Positions 44,520 to 55,281 of a stretch of 64,000 bases of DNA are shown here, in pieces. Position 1 is the first letter of the stretch. Every line of letters begins with the position of its first letter. Source of the stretch: Galaxea fascicularis (taxonomy: Eukaryota; Cnidaria; Anthozoa; Scleractinia; Euphylliidae); contig OX419339.1 in the NCBI GenBank assembly GCA_948470475.1, positions 18,267,575 through 18,331,574 of the forward strand, in the 5' to 3' direction. Below the pieces are notes generated by a model. It ran no database searches. It worked only from the letters and a program-made list of their open reading frames with translations, and was not told where the DNA came from. A program made the translations under genes and the position numbers.

Positions 44520-45990
44520 TGCTTTAGAACTGCTTCAGTTCACTGACAATGTTCCCATTTATGTCTAGGTGTATATCCTTTGCACCATCTCCGTGTCCTC
44601 TGTCTTTGCTGTTCAATAATGGTTTAAAAGTCTTGTAGAAATTCCAGCATGGATTCTGTCGTGTCTGGCACCCTGGTTGGCATAGTAACTAAGCATTCCA
44701 ACCTGTTCACGTGTTCTGAACACCAAAATATTTTGCCTTAACCTGTTGAGATTTAGGTCTCCAGTAATTATTACGAGATGCCCATGTACACATCTCATTC
44801 AGTTCATCCTCAAGTCTAATGTAATAGTCAGAACCTGAAGGTCTAGGTGGTCTGTAGACTCCACACACAGTTGCTTCATGCCGGCCAAGAGTAACTTCAA
44901 TGGTATTGAAGTGTAATGGAAGCTTTAACTTTTTCGATGTTAGATTGAAATCAACACAGGCCATAACACCACCTCCACTTTTGTTCCGGTCGCTCTGATA
45001 TATTGCATAACCCTCTATTACAAACTGTCTGTGAGGATAGGATCCATCAATTTTCGTTTCCGACAAAAGTACCAGTTGAGCTTTGAATTCCCTTACCAGC
45101 ATTGGGATTTCCTCTATTTTGTTCTGCAAACTGTTGACATTCAAGTGATAAATGAGTACATTTCTCGCATTTTTGACCCACATGGCAAACTCATTCACAC
45201 AATCATCTTCAATTTCAACTGAGTAGTTAACACTTTGCTCCATAATGTATTTGTAATTGTAATTGGCCACTCCCCTCGGAGCTTCACAGGACCAATTGGG
45301 TGAGATCGGACATCAGTTTGTAAAGGCGCCTATGGCTGCTGCTATCAGTCCATATTTGATCTCACCCACCCACCTAACCCATGCATAGGAAGATAGACCA
45401 CCACACCGGGAACTACGTCCCCTACTCTTTTTCAACAAGTGCGTGGGTTCTTAAAGTCCCCTGCTGACCATGTAACACTGAAGATGCAGGAGACGGGGCC
45501 TACGGTTTATAGTCTTTATCCAAGAAGACATGAACGTCTAACCATTTGAAGGTATAATTACAAAGGCAGCACATTCTCCTCAGTTATTTTTAGACCCTGA
45601 GTGTTGGTCCACTCCGGGGCTCCAACCCTCGACCTCCCGCACAGCAGACTTGTGCCCTACCAGCTGAGCTAACCAGGCAGCGGTTGAATGTTTGTTTTGG
45701 TTAGGGGAAGTGAATACGCATAAGAAAGACAAGGAGCACATGAAGCACAAATCCGTCTCTGAGTTAAGGCCTGATTTATAGCCTGACATTCTTTACCTTG
45801 GGAACATCCAGTGTGACTCAATAACCTGCAGACCTCACACTTCAGTACCTGGTCTTGCTTGACTTTGTTTTGAAATATCACAAATTTCTCTCCACCATTC
45901 GCTGGTCTGGGATTATGTTGAAAAGAAGTGTCTCTGATAATACCATACCCTCACTGAAAGATATCTGCTACGACAGTAGTAAGGGGGGTC
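44520..45990 (-). pseudogene. LINE-D, PHD-finger plus endonuclease part, interrupted by a SINE
   Basis: The N-terminal piece (45695-45881) has a PHD-like finger KCEVCRLLSHTGCSQGKEC with CASCAPC, a domain often placed before the endonuclease in cnidarian and sea-urchin LINEs. After the SINE, 45270-44707 reads VLIYHLNVNSLQNKIEEIP, VLLSETKIDGSYP, SGGGVMACVDFNLTSKKL and ATVCGVYRPPRPSG, an APE-type endonuclease. LVIITGDLNLNRL follows in another frame near 44760. The rest of the domain is deleted and the text resumes with FYKTFKPLLNSKDRGHGD and IHLDINGNIVSELKQ near 44520-44640. The RT is missing. Dead copy. Confidence 0.75.
45290..45684 (-). mobile_element. tRNA-derived SINE inserted in LINE-D
   Basis: On the minus strand the head reads GCCTGGTTAGCTCAGCTGGT (A box TTAGCTCAGCTGG) and GAGGGTTGGAGCCCC (degenerate B box). 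The body contains AACTGAGGAGAATGTGCTGCC and GTAGGGGACGTAGTTCCCGG, phrases I associate with a common coral SINE family. It separates the PHD finger from the endonuclease of LINE-D. Exact edges and target duplication were not resolved. Confidence 0.75.
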
Positions 45991-46109
45991 GATTGGGGAC
46001 ACACATTTAATTTTCACACCTTGGGAATCCTGTAGGGAATTGAGAATAAAGGAAAATGTAAATGAGATTGATGTATCTAACAGGTGATTTTGCAGTAGTC
46101 AGCAAAACG

Positions 46110-46203
46110 TCATCAAAACGTCATGTATCAAACTGGATATCAAACCTGTGTAATGTATCAATAAATATCAAACGGCATATCAAACGGGTATAATGTAGTT
46201 ATT
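46110..46203 (+). repeat. About two copies of a 40-bp unit
   Basis: TATCAAACTGGATATCAAAC with CTGTGTAATGTATCAATAA is followed by TATCAAACGGCATATCAAAC with GGGTATAATGTAGTTATTAA. Each unit itself begins with a doubled ATATCAAAC. Confidence 0.65.
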
Positions 46204-46278
46204 AATATCAAGCGCCTGAAAAAACTGCTGAGGAAGTAGAAAAAGAAATTAAAAGTTAATGTGTTATGTTCTCTGTAG

Positions 46279-47412
46279 GTTTTCTCTCAAAGTTTTCAAA
46301 CAGTCGGGATGACTAAGAAAGCACAAGCAGAGGATGTGGTCAATGCTTTTGTGGAAGAGAAAGAAAAACAAACGAAAACTTGTGGATGTCAGTCAACAAT
46401 TTATCTTACCAGGAGAGGTGAAGAGAAAAGAAGCTTATACCAAAAGAGTGAACTCAGAAGTGGAAGAAATTGTGGAACAACAACAAGAACCCTTCTCTCC
46501 TCTTACAAGTGAGGAAGTCACTGTGTTTGAAAATCTCATCACTTATTTACGAGACAGGGACATTGAGGTCAACACGGTATAAGACGTAGTGATAGAAGAG
46601 GATGAATCTTTCCCATCCTGGTGGATGGGTATCCCTGGAAAGTTTTCTATTGTCCTTTCCATGAGTTGCCAGTGCATCATAATGTGTCTAAGAAAGGTTG
46701 GGCCTACGTTACCTGAGTGGTTAGCCGAAGAAAAAGCTGAAGCTGTCTTGACAGGGTTGCAACTGAATTCAATTTACAACAGGAGGGGTTGTTGTTGTTG
46801 TGTTTCTGCGAGGAACCACTTTGACTGGGAATGAGTCAGAAAAACGGGAGTTTTGGTCAGTGTTTCTTGACTTGTAAAGAAAAACCATCTTCTAGCTTAT
46901 TTAATTGGGTGGATCAACCTCTAAAACCTGAAGAAAAACCTGACAGTCCCCTGTATCAACCAGTGTCTTCCACGCGTGTGATAGCTTTTCCTCGTTTCAA
47001 ACCGTATCAGGTTCCTTTCTCTTGAGAAGGACTAATCAAAGTGTCCCTGTCAGAGAGAAGCAGCAAAACAGAAACAACTCGAAGCAGTCAGTACAGAGAA
47101 AACAGACACAAGCAAAAACAGCTGCTGCAAAGACCAAGAGACCTTAGATAACCGAATAAAAGATGTTCTGACGGAAAACGTGAAAGAATTGGATGCCACT
47201 GATGCCAACAGCACGTCAACAGAAAATGGGTAATGGTGAATTTCACAAGATCTAGCCACAAGATGGTTTCAAGTAGACACATCCACAGTGAAAGTCATCA
47301 AGGAATGGATTCCAGGAGATACTCTCTCAACATACTTCTTATTCAACAATGCCAAGGCTATACCACTGCAAGGAAAACAGTCTTGCGGTAGTAGATTGCT
47401 GTTCAAAAAGTA
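46279..47412 (+). pseudogene. Unrecognised plus-strand gene remnant
   Basis: A possible acceptor (TTCTCTGTAG) ends at 46278. The text reads VFSQSFQTVGMTKKAQAEDV, then after a shift KLVDVSQQFILPGEVKRKEA, EVEEIVEQQQEPFSPLTSEE and VFENLITYLRDRDIEVNTV followed by a stop. Further on are REAAKQKQLEAVSTEKTDTS, IKDVLTENVKELDATDANS and, after a stop, DLATRWFQVDTSTVKVIKEW with IPGDTLSTYFLFNNAKAIPL to a stop near 47410. The composition is protein-like throughout but frames change at least four times. I do not recognise the family. Confidence 0.4.
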
Positions 47413-47696
47413 AACAACCCTGTTTCAAATCCTTGTAGACTGCTGAAGGCCAGCGTGTCCTTTAACAACTCCAATTTTATCCGTGCTCTGTGATGCCATT
47501 TTGGCGGTGAGCCAGCACCAGTTTTCCTTTGTTCCTTATGGAACTTTGGGAGTTCGGTCTTCGCCATCCTCTGGAGGTTTGTCCATTTTTCTTTCATTTT
47601 ACTTACACTTTGGTGTGCAGTTCCTACGGCAGTTATGGCAATTGTCATTGTTTTTTCCCACACACACCTTGCCTGTTTGTGTTTGTAAACAAACAA
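47403..47696 (-). pseudogene. Myb/SANT-like DNA-binding domain fragment
   Basis: The frame contains VWEKTMTIAITAVGTAHQSV then SKMKEKWTNLQRMAKTELPK and KTGAGSPPK. The order W-x-x-I-T-x-A-V ... K-x-K-W-x-x-L ... A-K ... TGxGxPP is that of the Myb/SANT-like domain of Harbinger-associated and NAIF1-type proteins. Only this domain is present and no start or C-terminal region was found. It partly overlaps the end of the unrecognised plus-strand remnant, so one of the two is not expressed. Confidence 0.6.
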
Positions 47697-47699
47697 ACC

Positions 47700-48055
47700 A
47701 AACCTGTCAGGAGATGTTTTAAGTCTGGGGTATTTTATTTAACAATTGGTTAGTTATCCAGTGGTTAGCATCAGCTTAACAAACCTTCAAGCAATGAGAC
47801 TTTAAACAATGGGTCATTAACCCGCAATTAGCAAATTTAACCAACCACCAGCTAACAACTAGTTAAATAAGCTGGCTCTCAAATAATCGGATCCTAGTCC
47901 ACTAATGATTATATGCAACTATAGCAAGTCCTTGATCTTAAAATAATTATAATCCTGATGGTAAATAACAATAATAACAAACTAATGTAAAGCTTGTAAT
48001 AAGCTGACACCCTACCCCCCTGTTCACTGAAAGTTAAATGAACAAATTGACCATA
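47700..48055. other. Short stretch without a recognised gene
   Basis: No coding signal. Low-complexity AACAATAATAAC near 47965-47985. Confidence 0.3.
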
Positions 48056-48560
48056 TTACCTCTGGGTTGTTAAACTGCGATGCCACTCTTTGCTGTTAAT
48101 TTGCCACATCAAACATGCCATGAATCCAAAGTTGAGTTGGAGGGTATCCCCTTTCTGTGCGTATAGGGGCCCTATTATATACCTCTTAAAAAATCTGAAG
48201 ATTCCTGTCGATTCTGAGTGGGAAGACATAATGTAATGCAAACAGTGGAGTTCACTTGTCCATATAATGGGACAGATTGTAAAAACAAAGGTTCATCCCA
48301 TGAACAAATCCCTCCAACCTTTTCTATGCGCTGATTGTGCATGCAGCATCCTGCCATGTGACTCACTGTCAGGTCCATGAAGTGAATGATTTAGCATGTA
48401 CAGTGTAACAAATACAGTTTCTCCCCCATTTGTCCGAGCACACATGTGAACTGCACCCTGAAAGAGTCTCAACGCCAGTATTTGTGTTACTATAGAAACA
48501 CAAGCATTTGTGAAAATCCATCTATTCCACCTTGGATTACAAAGCACCACCTGTATAGAT
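48056..48560 (-). pseudogene. Integrase-core (rve/DDE)-like gene remnant
   Basis: In one frame RLFQGAVHMCARTNGGETVF and LYMLNHSLHGPDSESHG resemble the LFQxAV...R.DxGGEN...MLNHP.RGPGRGS block of the integrase-core proteins known in cnidarians and fish. In another frame MHNQRIEKVGG corresponds to SxHNQRIERLWRD, and ALHYVFPLRIDRNLQIF and PPTQLWIHGMFDVANQQ to the following region. The expected Asp of RxDKGGEN is changed to Asn. Frames alternate every 30-60 codons, so it is well decayed. The identification is from memory of the family. Confidence 0.6.
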
Positions 48561-48896
48561 TACAAGTAAAGTGAGTTACAGATCCACTCAACATTGATAA
48601 GAGCCAATCACAAGCCCTGGGCTTTCTCTTTTTGACCATCTGCTTGCCTAACAAACAGAGCTATTACTTTCAGGAACTGGAAACAGTTTCAGCTTCTTTT
48701 TATTTTTTGACAAAACAACTCGTAAGTTGTTATTTATATTTCTTAGAACAGCCACTGGGCAAAAAATGGATTTGTGGTGCAAGTATGGTTTAAATGTGAC
48801 ATTTGCCTCATTTGTCCATAATTAACCGAGAAGCAAATGTGGCATTTGTCATGAAAACAAGCGGGATAAAGATGCATTTGCTCTTCTAGACAAATG

Positions 48897-49010
48897 TGGA
48901 CAATTGGGGGCGAGGGGCAGGGTTGGCACACTGTGTGAGAGCAGTCACCTTCCACTAATGTGTCCCAGGTTCGATTCACAGAATCGGTGATTTGATTTCA
49001 TTTGATTTGA
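48897..49010 (+). mobile_element. tRNA-derived SINE, 5' fragment
   Basis: GGGCAGGGTTGGCACACTGT and CACCTTCCACTAATGTGTCC with AGGTTCGATTCACAG (B box) match the head of the SINE at 57858 closely. The body breaks off after about 110 bp. A second tRNA-like phrase (GGTCACGGGTTCAAACTCCG) at 49123-49142 may be the remains of another SINE. Confidence 0.6.
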
Positions 49011-49165
49011 GAATTGTAAAGAAGATAAGAATGTAAAGTTGGAGGCTAATCGTCTGTGAGTTGGAGGCTAGTTGTCTTAAGTTCGGGGACGAGTTGTCCA
49101 GATACCGGTTAGAGGTGTCGCGAGGTCACGGGTTCAAACTCCGTTGAAGTCCTGAATTTTTTTCA

Positions 49166-50257
49166 GGTTTTAATTAAATTCAATTATGACATATTCATAT
49201 TTAAAAAAATGCTATACTTTGAGTTGATAAAGCTCACCACTTGCGTGTACTTCTTCGAAATACTGTAAACAGTTTTGAATCGATGTCTTCTCGACCTTCT
49301 CGTGAATAGGCGCACAGAGTTACAACAGAGTATCAACTGAATACTCGTTCCCAGACCCTAGAGAATATGTTACCTTTCTTGTACCCCGCTGAGCCCATGC
49401 GCTGAGCCAGGAGTGTCTCAAACTACGAGAGCGTTCTGGACTGCGGTTGCTTATCGCCTTCTTGTTACCCTCTTTAAAATAGTCAGTTTAATGGACTGTG
49501 TTGACATCAACTGAACTAAAAAGTCCTTGTACATGCCTCAACAAGGTACAGTAGACTTAGTCTAAATCTTTGAAGTTTCCACTTTTACTTTGAGTAAGGA
49601 CGTACTAGATACAGATGACGTAAAACAAAAGAAATCAATATTTTCTGTCATGCATTTTAGGACCTTTTAGGTGTTCTGAAGTATTGTTTTATGGTTTCTG
49701 TATTTGTATTCAGAACATGATGTAACAGTGAAAGTTGCCCAAGAGCATCTAGTTTATAACTTTTTCAGTTCCTATTCATTCTCTCATGGTGAAATTGGTG
49801 CTCAAAAAAACGTCAAAATAGCATTCCCTTTTTATGTGCAATATTCTTAAGGTATCCTTATCGAGATGCCTACATAATAGGAAATAAAGAATTACAGAAA
49901 ATAATCCAAGGAAGAGTCTCCGATTAAGCTGTCTACAAGAAATAAATTTACAGTCAGTAACTTTTTAGTATAACTGAATCAATGATACCCCATTCACACC
50001 AATTAAATATGTTTAATTGAACCAGGTTTTAAAAAATTAAAAAAAACAATAATAAAAAACTGAACGCATCTTACAGTAAGTAAAGTTTCTTCAGTTTTTA
50101 AAATGTAAGTATAAACAATGATTTTAAATGAATCAAGTTAGGTTAACCTTACTTGGCTTACAATACCTGGGAAGAATACTGATGTAATCAACACCATAAC
50201 TGGTTGAGCAAATATCATTGCACTTTACTTGAAATAAATCAGTGACATGTTTATTTT
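49166..50257. other. Stretch without a recognised gene
   Basis: AT-rich. No supported frame, TIR or tandem repeat on either strand. Confidence 0.35.
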
Positions 50258-50556
50258 ATTGATAATAATAATAATAATAATAATAATAAGACCTTTATTT
50301 ACCCTCAGCAGTGTATTTAGCACAAAGCTAGTGGTGCACCAAGCAAATACATAAAAAAGAGAATTGAAATAAATATAACGTGATAACAATCCCAACTGAC
50401 AGGAGGCAGACCAGTTGGCTATTTATAAGGATGACTGAGGAGTTGAATCAAGCACTTACTCAGAACAGCACCAACTAGTGGTCAGAGTGAGATTTGAACC
50501 TCGGCTACCGGGTTGAAATCCAGCACCCTAAACCACTCTGCCATCCTGCCTTCTTC
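50258..50556 (-). mobile_element. Full-length tRNA-derived SINE with (ATT)n tail
   Basis: On the minus strand the head starts near 50550 with GGATGGCAGAGTGGTTTAGG (A box) and GCCGAGGTTCAAATCTCAC (B box). The body follows, and the copy ends GGTAAATAAAGGTCTTATTA in a run of ATT units at 50262-50289. Head, body and tail are all present, about 300 bp. No clear target duplication was found. Confidence 0.75.
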
Positions 50557-52496
50557 TGATGAATCAGTGTAGTAGTATACCATTCAGTGTACAATTACCG
50601 GTATATGTATTACACTTAACAAGTGAACTGACCCTAATGAATCATGAATTCACATGTGTCAATTAAAGTCACAGTACACCTCCCAACTGGCAATTATCTT
50701 TAAACTTAGACTTTTAGGTTAAAGTAATCATTGAAGTGTGATCTGTAAAGTGAAACAAAAATATTGAAAAAGACTAAAATAATATTGGTAGAGAAATCAT
50801 GATTTTATATTCGGCTGAAAGTAAAAGCTCCTCTTTTGATTTATTGCCTTGGTGCAACTTTTTCAAAATGATTTTGTCAGTTTAAGGAGACACTTTAAAG
50901 ACTTAAGTTTTTTAGCATTTTTTGTCTGAAAACTAATGAAGAATTAAATCTGGCAAAGCACAAAATTTGCTTTGGCTTGTAGCTTTGAAAAGGTGATTTG
51001 GACACTCAGATTTAAAGGGCATGAAAAATTCTTGTTATAGTTTTATAAGCCAAGTCTAAATAAATTTAAGTTTTATATGAAATTTAAGTATGTACAGTTT
51101 AAACTGAATGCATTACATTGCTTGGACATGAGACAGCCCTAAAGGAAACTTTAACCTTATTCCAAATAATTGAGGCACCATATCATTAAATTTGAAGACT
51201 GATTGCATTAAAATGTGGGAACTTTAAAGATGTATGAAACAGAATGGTCACCAGCAACACCTGGAATTATCATTTCAAGTAATTGTTACAATATTGTAAA
51301 GAATAGATCACACTTGAAACACTGTAAAAGCAACAGATATAAATATTTTATTTATCAATTCCATACTGAAATTATTAAATGATATCCAGAAGACAGTAAA
51401 AAACCTATATATACATTGAACTCTTGAAAATACCTGTTCCTCATTACAAAGTTTTTTCTTTTTTTCATTTTTTTTTCAACATCACTTTTTAAGTAAATTT
51501 ACTCCTTTGCAAACTATATGTGCTTGTGTTTTATAACCTTTTTTTAATATGTTGACTTCCAATATTCAATATCAGTTTTGAAAGGAGTATACATATTTTC
51601 AACAGCCTTATAATTCCATAAAAATAAACAAGTATAATTTTTTAAGATATTACAAGATTATCTTTGAAAATCACTTAAGGAATATATACTAGTTAATGGT
51701 AATTAGAACAAAAATATTATATCAGTCCTCTGCAGGTACATGTATATGTACACAAGAAAAACAATGATTTGTGAATACTACTGCTTAATAAAATTACTTA
51801 TTGTCTCAGTTTCCTTGAAATTCAAATTGTAACAACGAAAAACTTTTCAAACATACTTTAATTGAAACTACTGTAGACACCAACATATAACGTTCATTTT
51901 TTTAGTTTAGAAAAATAGCTTCAATTTGAGAATGTAACTCATGAGCGAGAACACCTTGGCAAGGTTTCACAACTTTTGATTAATCACTTTTCAAAAGTCA
52001 AAATTCAACTGAATCTATTAAAACAACATTTGATAAATATTTCTGTAAAATATAACAGAATAAAAGTTATGTACTGTTCTTGCAAATCTGATACTTCTAA
52101 TAAAATATTTTACTTTGAACTCTTCAATGATAAATCTTTTTAGCAAACAATTATTGCACTCACTTTTCATGAACAGCTCAAAGTCATTTATCAAGAACTT
52201 GCAATCCACCACAAAGCTGTATATATAGTCTCACCACCTATGAATCATTTAGAAGTGGAGTAATAGGTGTATTGCAGAAAGTGTCATACTTTTGAAAACC
52301 TCTCCTTTTTCATGCATCTACAGGTATTCAATTAAAACTCAAATTTGGAGTGCAACTTACTTGTCAGTTTGGCTTACATGTTGGTGTTTACAGTAGTGTT
52401 GTTCTTCAAACACAAACATATTTTAGTGTTATTAGAGTTTATGTAGCAGCACAAGTCAACCACAAGCCCAAGTCAATCTCGAGTCCTGAGTCAACT
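50557..52496. other. AT-rich stretch without a recognised gene
   Basis: No coding frame of note in nearly 2 kb. Near 52455-52496 the phrase AAGTCAA recurs with variants and continues past the Kolobok-like element at 55281-55300, so the element split a small degenerate repeat. Confidence 0.4.
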
Positions 52497-52756
52497 TTAA
52501 AGTGCTACTGAACCCAAAAAGAATCTGGTGAAAAATAACAATAAATTTTTAGTTCAATATGTACTTCATCAGCTAAATAAGTTTTGACGCCGCAAAAACC
52601 ATTTTATCGGTATTTTTTTCGAACGCGAACATGACCAAATTGCTGCCGAAAGTGCGACAAGCCGATCCTTAATTAAATATGCATATGACGTCACACGGTT
52701 GACACATCGAGCGCGGGGAAATTTCTGTTCTCACGTTTTCAGTCAAATGACTGCTA

Positions 52757-53290
52757 TGGCGAAGCATGGAGGTAAGATTTGTGCGGCTGGTGCCCCGGGA
52801 CAAATTAACTGTCCTAACAACTCTTTTAGTGCCGGGGTTTCTTTGGATATTTTCCCCAAAAACCAGAAAGTAAGAGCTCCAATGGGTGAAATTTGTACGG
52901 ACTCACAGGCCGGATTTTCAGCCTACTGATTACAGCCATCTATGCTCTTTGCACTTCCACGAGAGTTGCTATACACGCTTAGTTTAAGCAGTATGATGCC
53001 TGCTGATGCAAGCGAAGAAAGTGGCAATAACTCGGGGGAGTTATGGGCTCCTGCTCGGGGGAATTAAGCAGCAAGGGCCAAAGGAAAAAAGGAATTTTAA
53101 TAAGAGGATCAGTTCCGACGATTCATTGCGCGAATAAAGTGCCAGAGAAAGGGGAACCGAGTGATCAAGATTGGAGGAGATCGAAAGCGGTAGGTGCAGG
53201 TCAAATCCACAACTACCCATCGTCTTCACTAGCTTCATCCCTATTTCAAGCTAGAAAAACAACGAAAATATCGAAATATTCGACGAGTTA
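52757..53290 (+). pseudogene. THAP-domain protein, N-terminal exon, frameshifted
   Basis: From ATG 52757 the frame reads HGGKICAAGAPGQINCPNNS and SAGVSLDIFPKNQKVR. Near 52876 one base is out of step, and the other frame gives WVKFVRTHRPDFQPTDY and HLCSLHFHESCYTR. Together these supply the C...C...FP...W...C-x-x-H residues of a THAP zinc finger, which binds DNA. Further on KRKGILIRGSVPTIHCANKV resembles the basic tail after THAP domains. The shift and a stop disable this copy. It is the expected DNA-binding end of a Kolobok- or P-type transposon protein. Confidence 0.72.
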
Positions 53291-53712
53291 AAAATATTAT
53301 CCAGCTTACGATAGTAAATAACCATTAATTTTTTTGAAAGTCTCATATCTTGTTTAGGTACTCATAAATTACGGGTCCGCAAAAAAAGGCCTTTCAGTAA
53401 TCACACGCACTTTCATTTCATCGCCTGCGCTTGAAAGTCTTTTGAAAAACATTGTTCTGGCGAGAGAATGTCCTCCTAAACTTGATCTTTTATTACAAAC
53501 AATTGCAACATTTGCGATGACGTTAAAGGGGTTTGACAGGCTAAACACGACTCCCGCTGTTTCGTGATGTAATAGGTCTTCAGTTGACCTTTAAAGTTTA
53601 GCTCTCACAAGTATGTCTTATAGAGATTTTCCTCTCCTGTAGGAGATGAGAGGTGGTTCTCTGTATATTTCTCTCAGCATTGGTTGGTTTTCGATTAAAT
53701 GCCACTTACTCA

Positions 53713-54125
53713 TTAAAATATTTTTGAGAGGTTAGGCACTGATGGATTGCACTGCGTGACAAAAGGCAATAATCCGTTTTGCACTTTTTGCGGTTTTTGA
53801 TGAAGTGCCGACTTTCTATCTGTAAATTTGACTTCTGCGAGGACTTCGTTTACCAGATTATCTGGATAGCCTCGGACACGCAAGTGTGATCTAAAATTTT
53901 TAACGTTTTCTTCAAATGTTGGCTTTGAAGAGTTGGTTCTAAGAAGCCTAAGGGCTTCGCCGTTGATAAATCCTTTTTTCACGCCTGGAGTGTGACAGGA
54001 GGAGAATTGCGTGTTTTGAAATGTCTCAGTCGGTTTCAAGTGAGTGCGGATGTCAAAGATTGAATCTTTGTAGAATCTCTCGCCTTTAAAGATAGTAGTG
54101 TCTAGGAAGTTTGTTTTCTCTTCTC
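53713..54125 (-). pseudogene. Penelope-like element reverse transcriptase, C-terminal fragment
   Basis: Reads NFLDTTIFKGERFYKDSIFD, IRTHLKPTETFQNTQFSS, CHTPGVKKGFINGEALRLLR, then ENVKNFRSHLRVRGYPDNLV and PFVTQCNPSVPNL. The sequence YxHFxSxHPPGxKxGFxxGEALRLLRTNS is a hallmark of Penelope-like RTs after the catalytic domain. The upstream RT palm and the GIY-YIG endonuclease are absent. It is an insertion or fragment within the Kolobok-like element. Confidence 0.82.
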
Positions 54126-54133
54126 ATATTTCA

Positions 54134-54745
54134 GATTCAGATTCAGATTCTTTATTTTACACTACTTATGTCATTAAGTACAGTTAAAAAAAAAAAAAAT
54201 AGAAAGGAAAGAAAAAAGAGCAAAGTTTTTACATATTGTAGGAAAAGAAGGAAAGGTGCGTAGTGACCATAGTAGCAATTGCTTTCGAGATGGTCACTAC
54301 CACATGATTTCATGAGAAAGAAAAATATTTGTAATAAGCTGGCATTCTAAATTTAAGATTTACAAAGAGAAAAGAAATAAATAACAATTCATTAAGTAGT
54401 AAATTATTAATACATCTATATACATCAAATTATATGTATATACATTAATTTTTATTTAGACTTTTTCTTATTACAATTTGAGTGGAATTATATACCGAAT
54501 TACATGAATATGATTTATATAAAAATACAGTAATATAAATTAAGTTTGATTGACAAGGAGATAACGCTTATGTTGTTGAATAAAAGAAGAAAAGGGCAAA
54601 ATCTTCAAATTGTAAGGTACTTTTTCCCAAACTCTAGAGGCCATAGATATAAATCTTGAAAGGCCATAGTTGGTTCTGGAAACTGGTCTGTATAAGTTCT
54701 CTTTTGAGGCATATCTAGTGTTATAGTTATGCACTCCACTTGAGG
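54134..54745 (-). mobile_element. LINE 3' fragment with (TGAATC)n tail
   Basis: The C-terminus of a LINE RT (HNYNTRYASKENLYRPVSRT, NYGLSRFISMASRVWEKVPY) ends at about 54540. After about 380 bp of AT-rich 3' UTR, TTTATTTTAC-like sequence and three to four AATCTGAATC units follow on the minus strand (54134-54160). Only about 65 codons remain, so it is a severely 5'-truncated copy. Confidence 0.75.
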
Positions 54746-54747
54746 GT

Positions 54748-54984
54748 GTGATTAATTTATTAAGAGCAGCAGGAGTATTGAGTATTGAGTTAGGCCGTCA
54801 TTGCCTTCTTCTTCGTCTGGTTCTTCATAGCCCTCTGGGGCAACCGGCTCGAACAGATATGGCTCTACGAGACCGCCAACTACTCCAAAATCTTCCTCGT
54901 TTTCGCTCTCTATTTCCCCAGAAACACTCTTGGGGCAAGGTTATGTTAGAATCTGAATCTTCGGAACTAGACATTTTCCAATGT
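54748..54984 (-). pseudogene. Acidic N-terminal coding piece near the right end of the Kolobok-like element
   Basis: On the minus strand an ATG near 54975 gives MSSSEDSDSNITLPQECF. In a shifted frame the text reads DFGVVGGLVEPYLFEPVAPE and GYEEPDEEEGNDG. The VEPYxFEPxxxE followed by an acidic stretch resembles the N-terminus of the repeat-rich cnidarian proteins annotated as P2X7-C-domain-like; this is from memory. The rest was cut off by the LINE fragment. It points away from the right TIR, as an element gene would. Confidence 0.4.
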
Positions 54985-55281
54985 AGAATGAAGTAAACAG
55001 TTGACGTTTACAGTAATCTCGACAGAGACGCTGTGAGCTTCAGTCACTTTCCCCAGTGTTGTCAACCTTGTGACGTCATGAGTGTGGTCAACCGCTGAGA
55101 AGTTCGCAGGCTCTATATTTCTGATTTTGTCCCACTTTTCCACCCTACTTTACGCCTCTATAACAGCAACTTCTTGAGGGTAAAAGAGCATTTTTATTTT
55201 CAAGTAGTGTTCTTCTAAGATTGAAAAAATATTTTATGTAATAAAAAGCCACTTTGAATATTCGTTTCAGTAGCACTTTAA

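Larger units (their letters stand above)
52501..55277. mobile_element. Kolobok-like TTAA-flanked TIR element with a THAP domain, itself interrupted
   Basis: The left end AGTGCTACTGAA (52501) is matched by TTCAGTAGCACT ending at 55277, and both are flanked by TTAA (52497-52500, 55278-55281). TTAA target duplication together with a THAP-domain gene is the established profile of the Kolobok superfamily; piggyBac also uses TTAA but has no THAP domain and has CCC ends. The element holds a broken THAP gene (plus), a Penelope fragment, a LINE 3' end, and a short minus-strand acidic coding piece near its right end. No DDE core is left, so it is an incomplete copy. Confidence 0.72.

Noticed and set aside
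46831..47025. Independent small gene
   Set aside because: Its reading belongs to the surrounding decayed plus-strand remnant, with no start context or domain.
52501..55277. piggyBac element on the basis of TTAA
   Set aside because: The ends do not start with CCC and the only domain found is THAP, which fits Kolobok.
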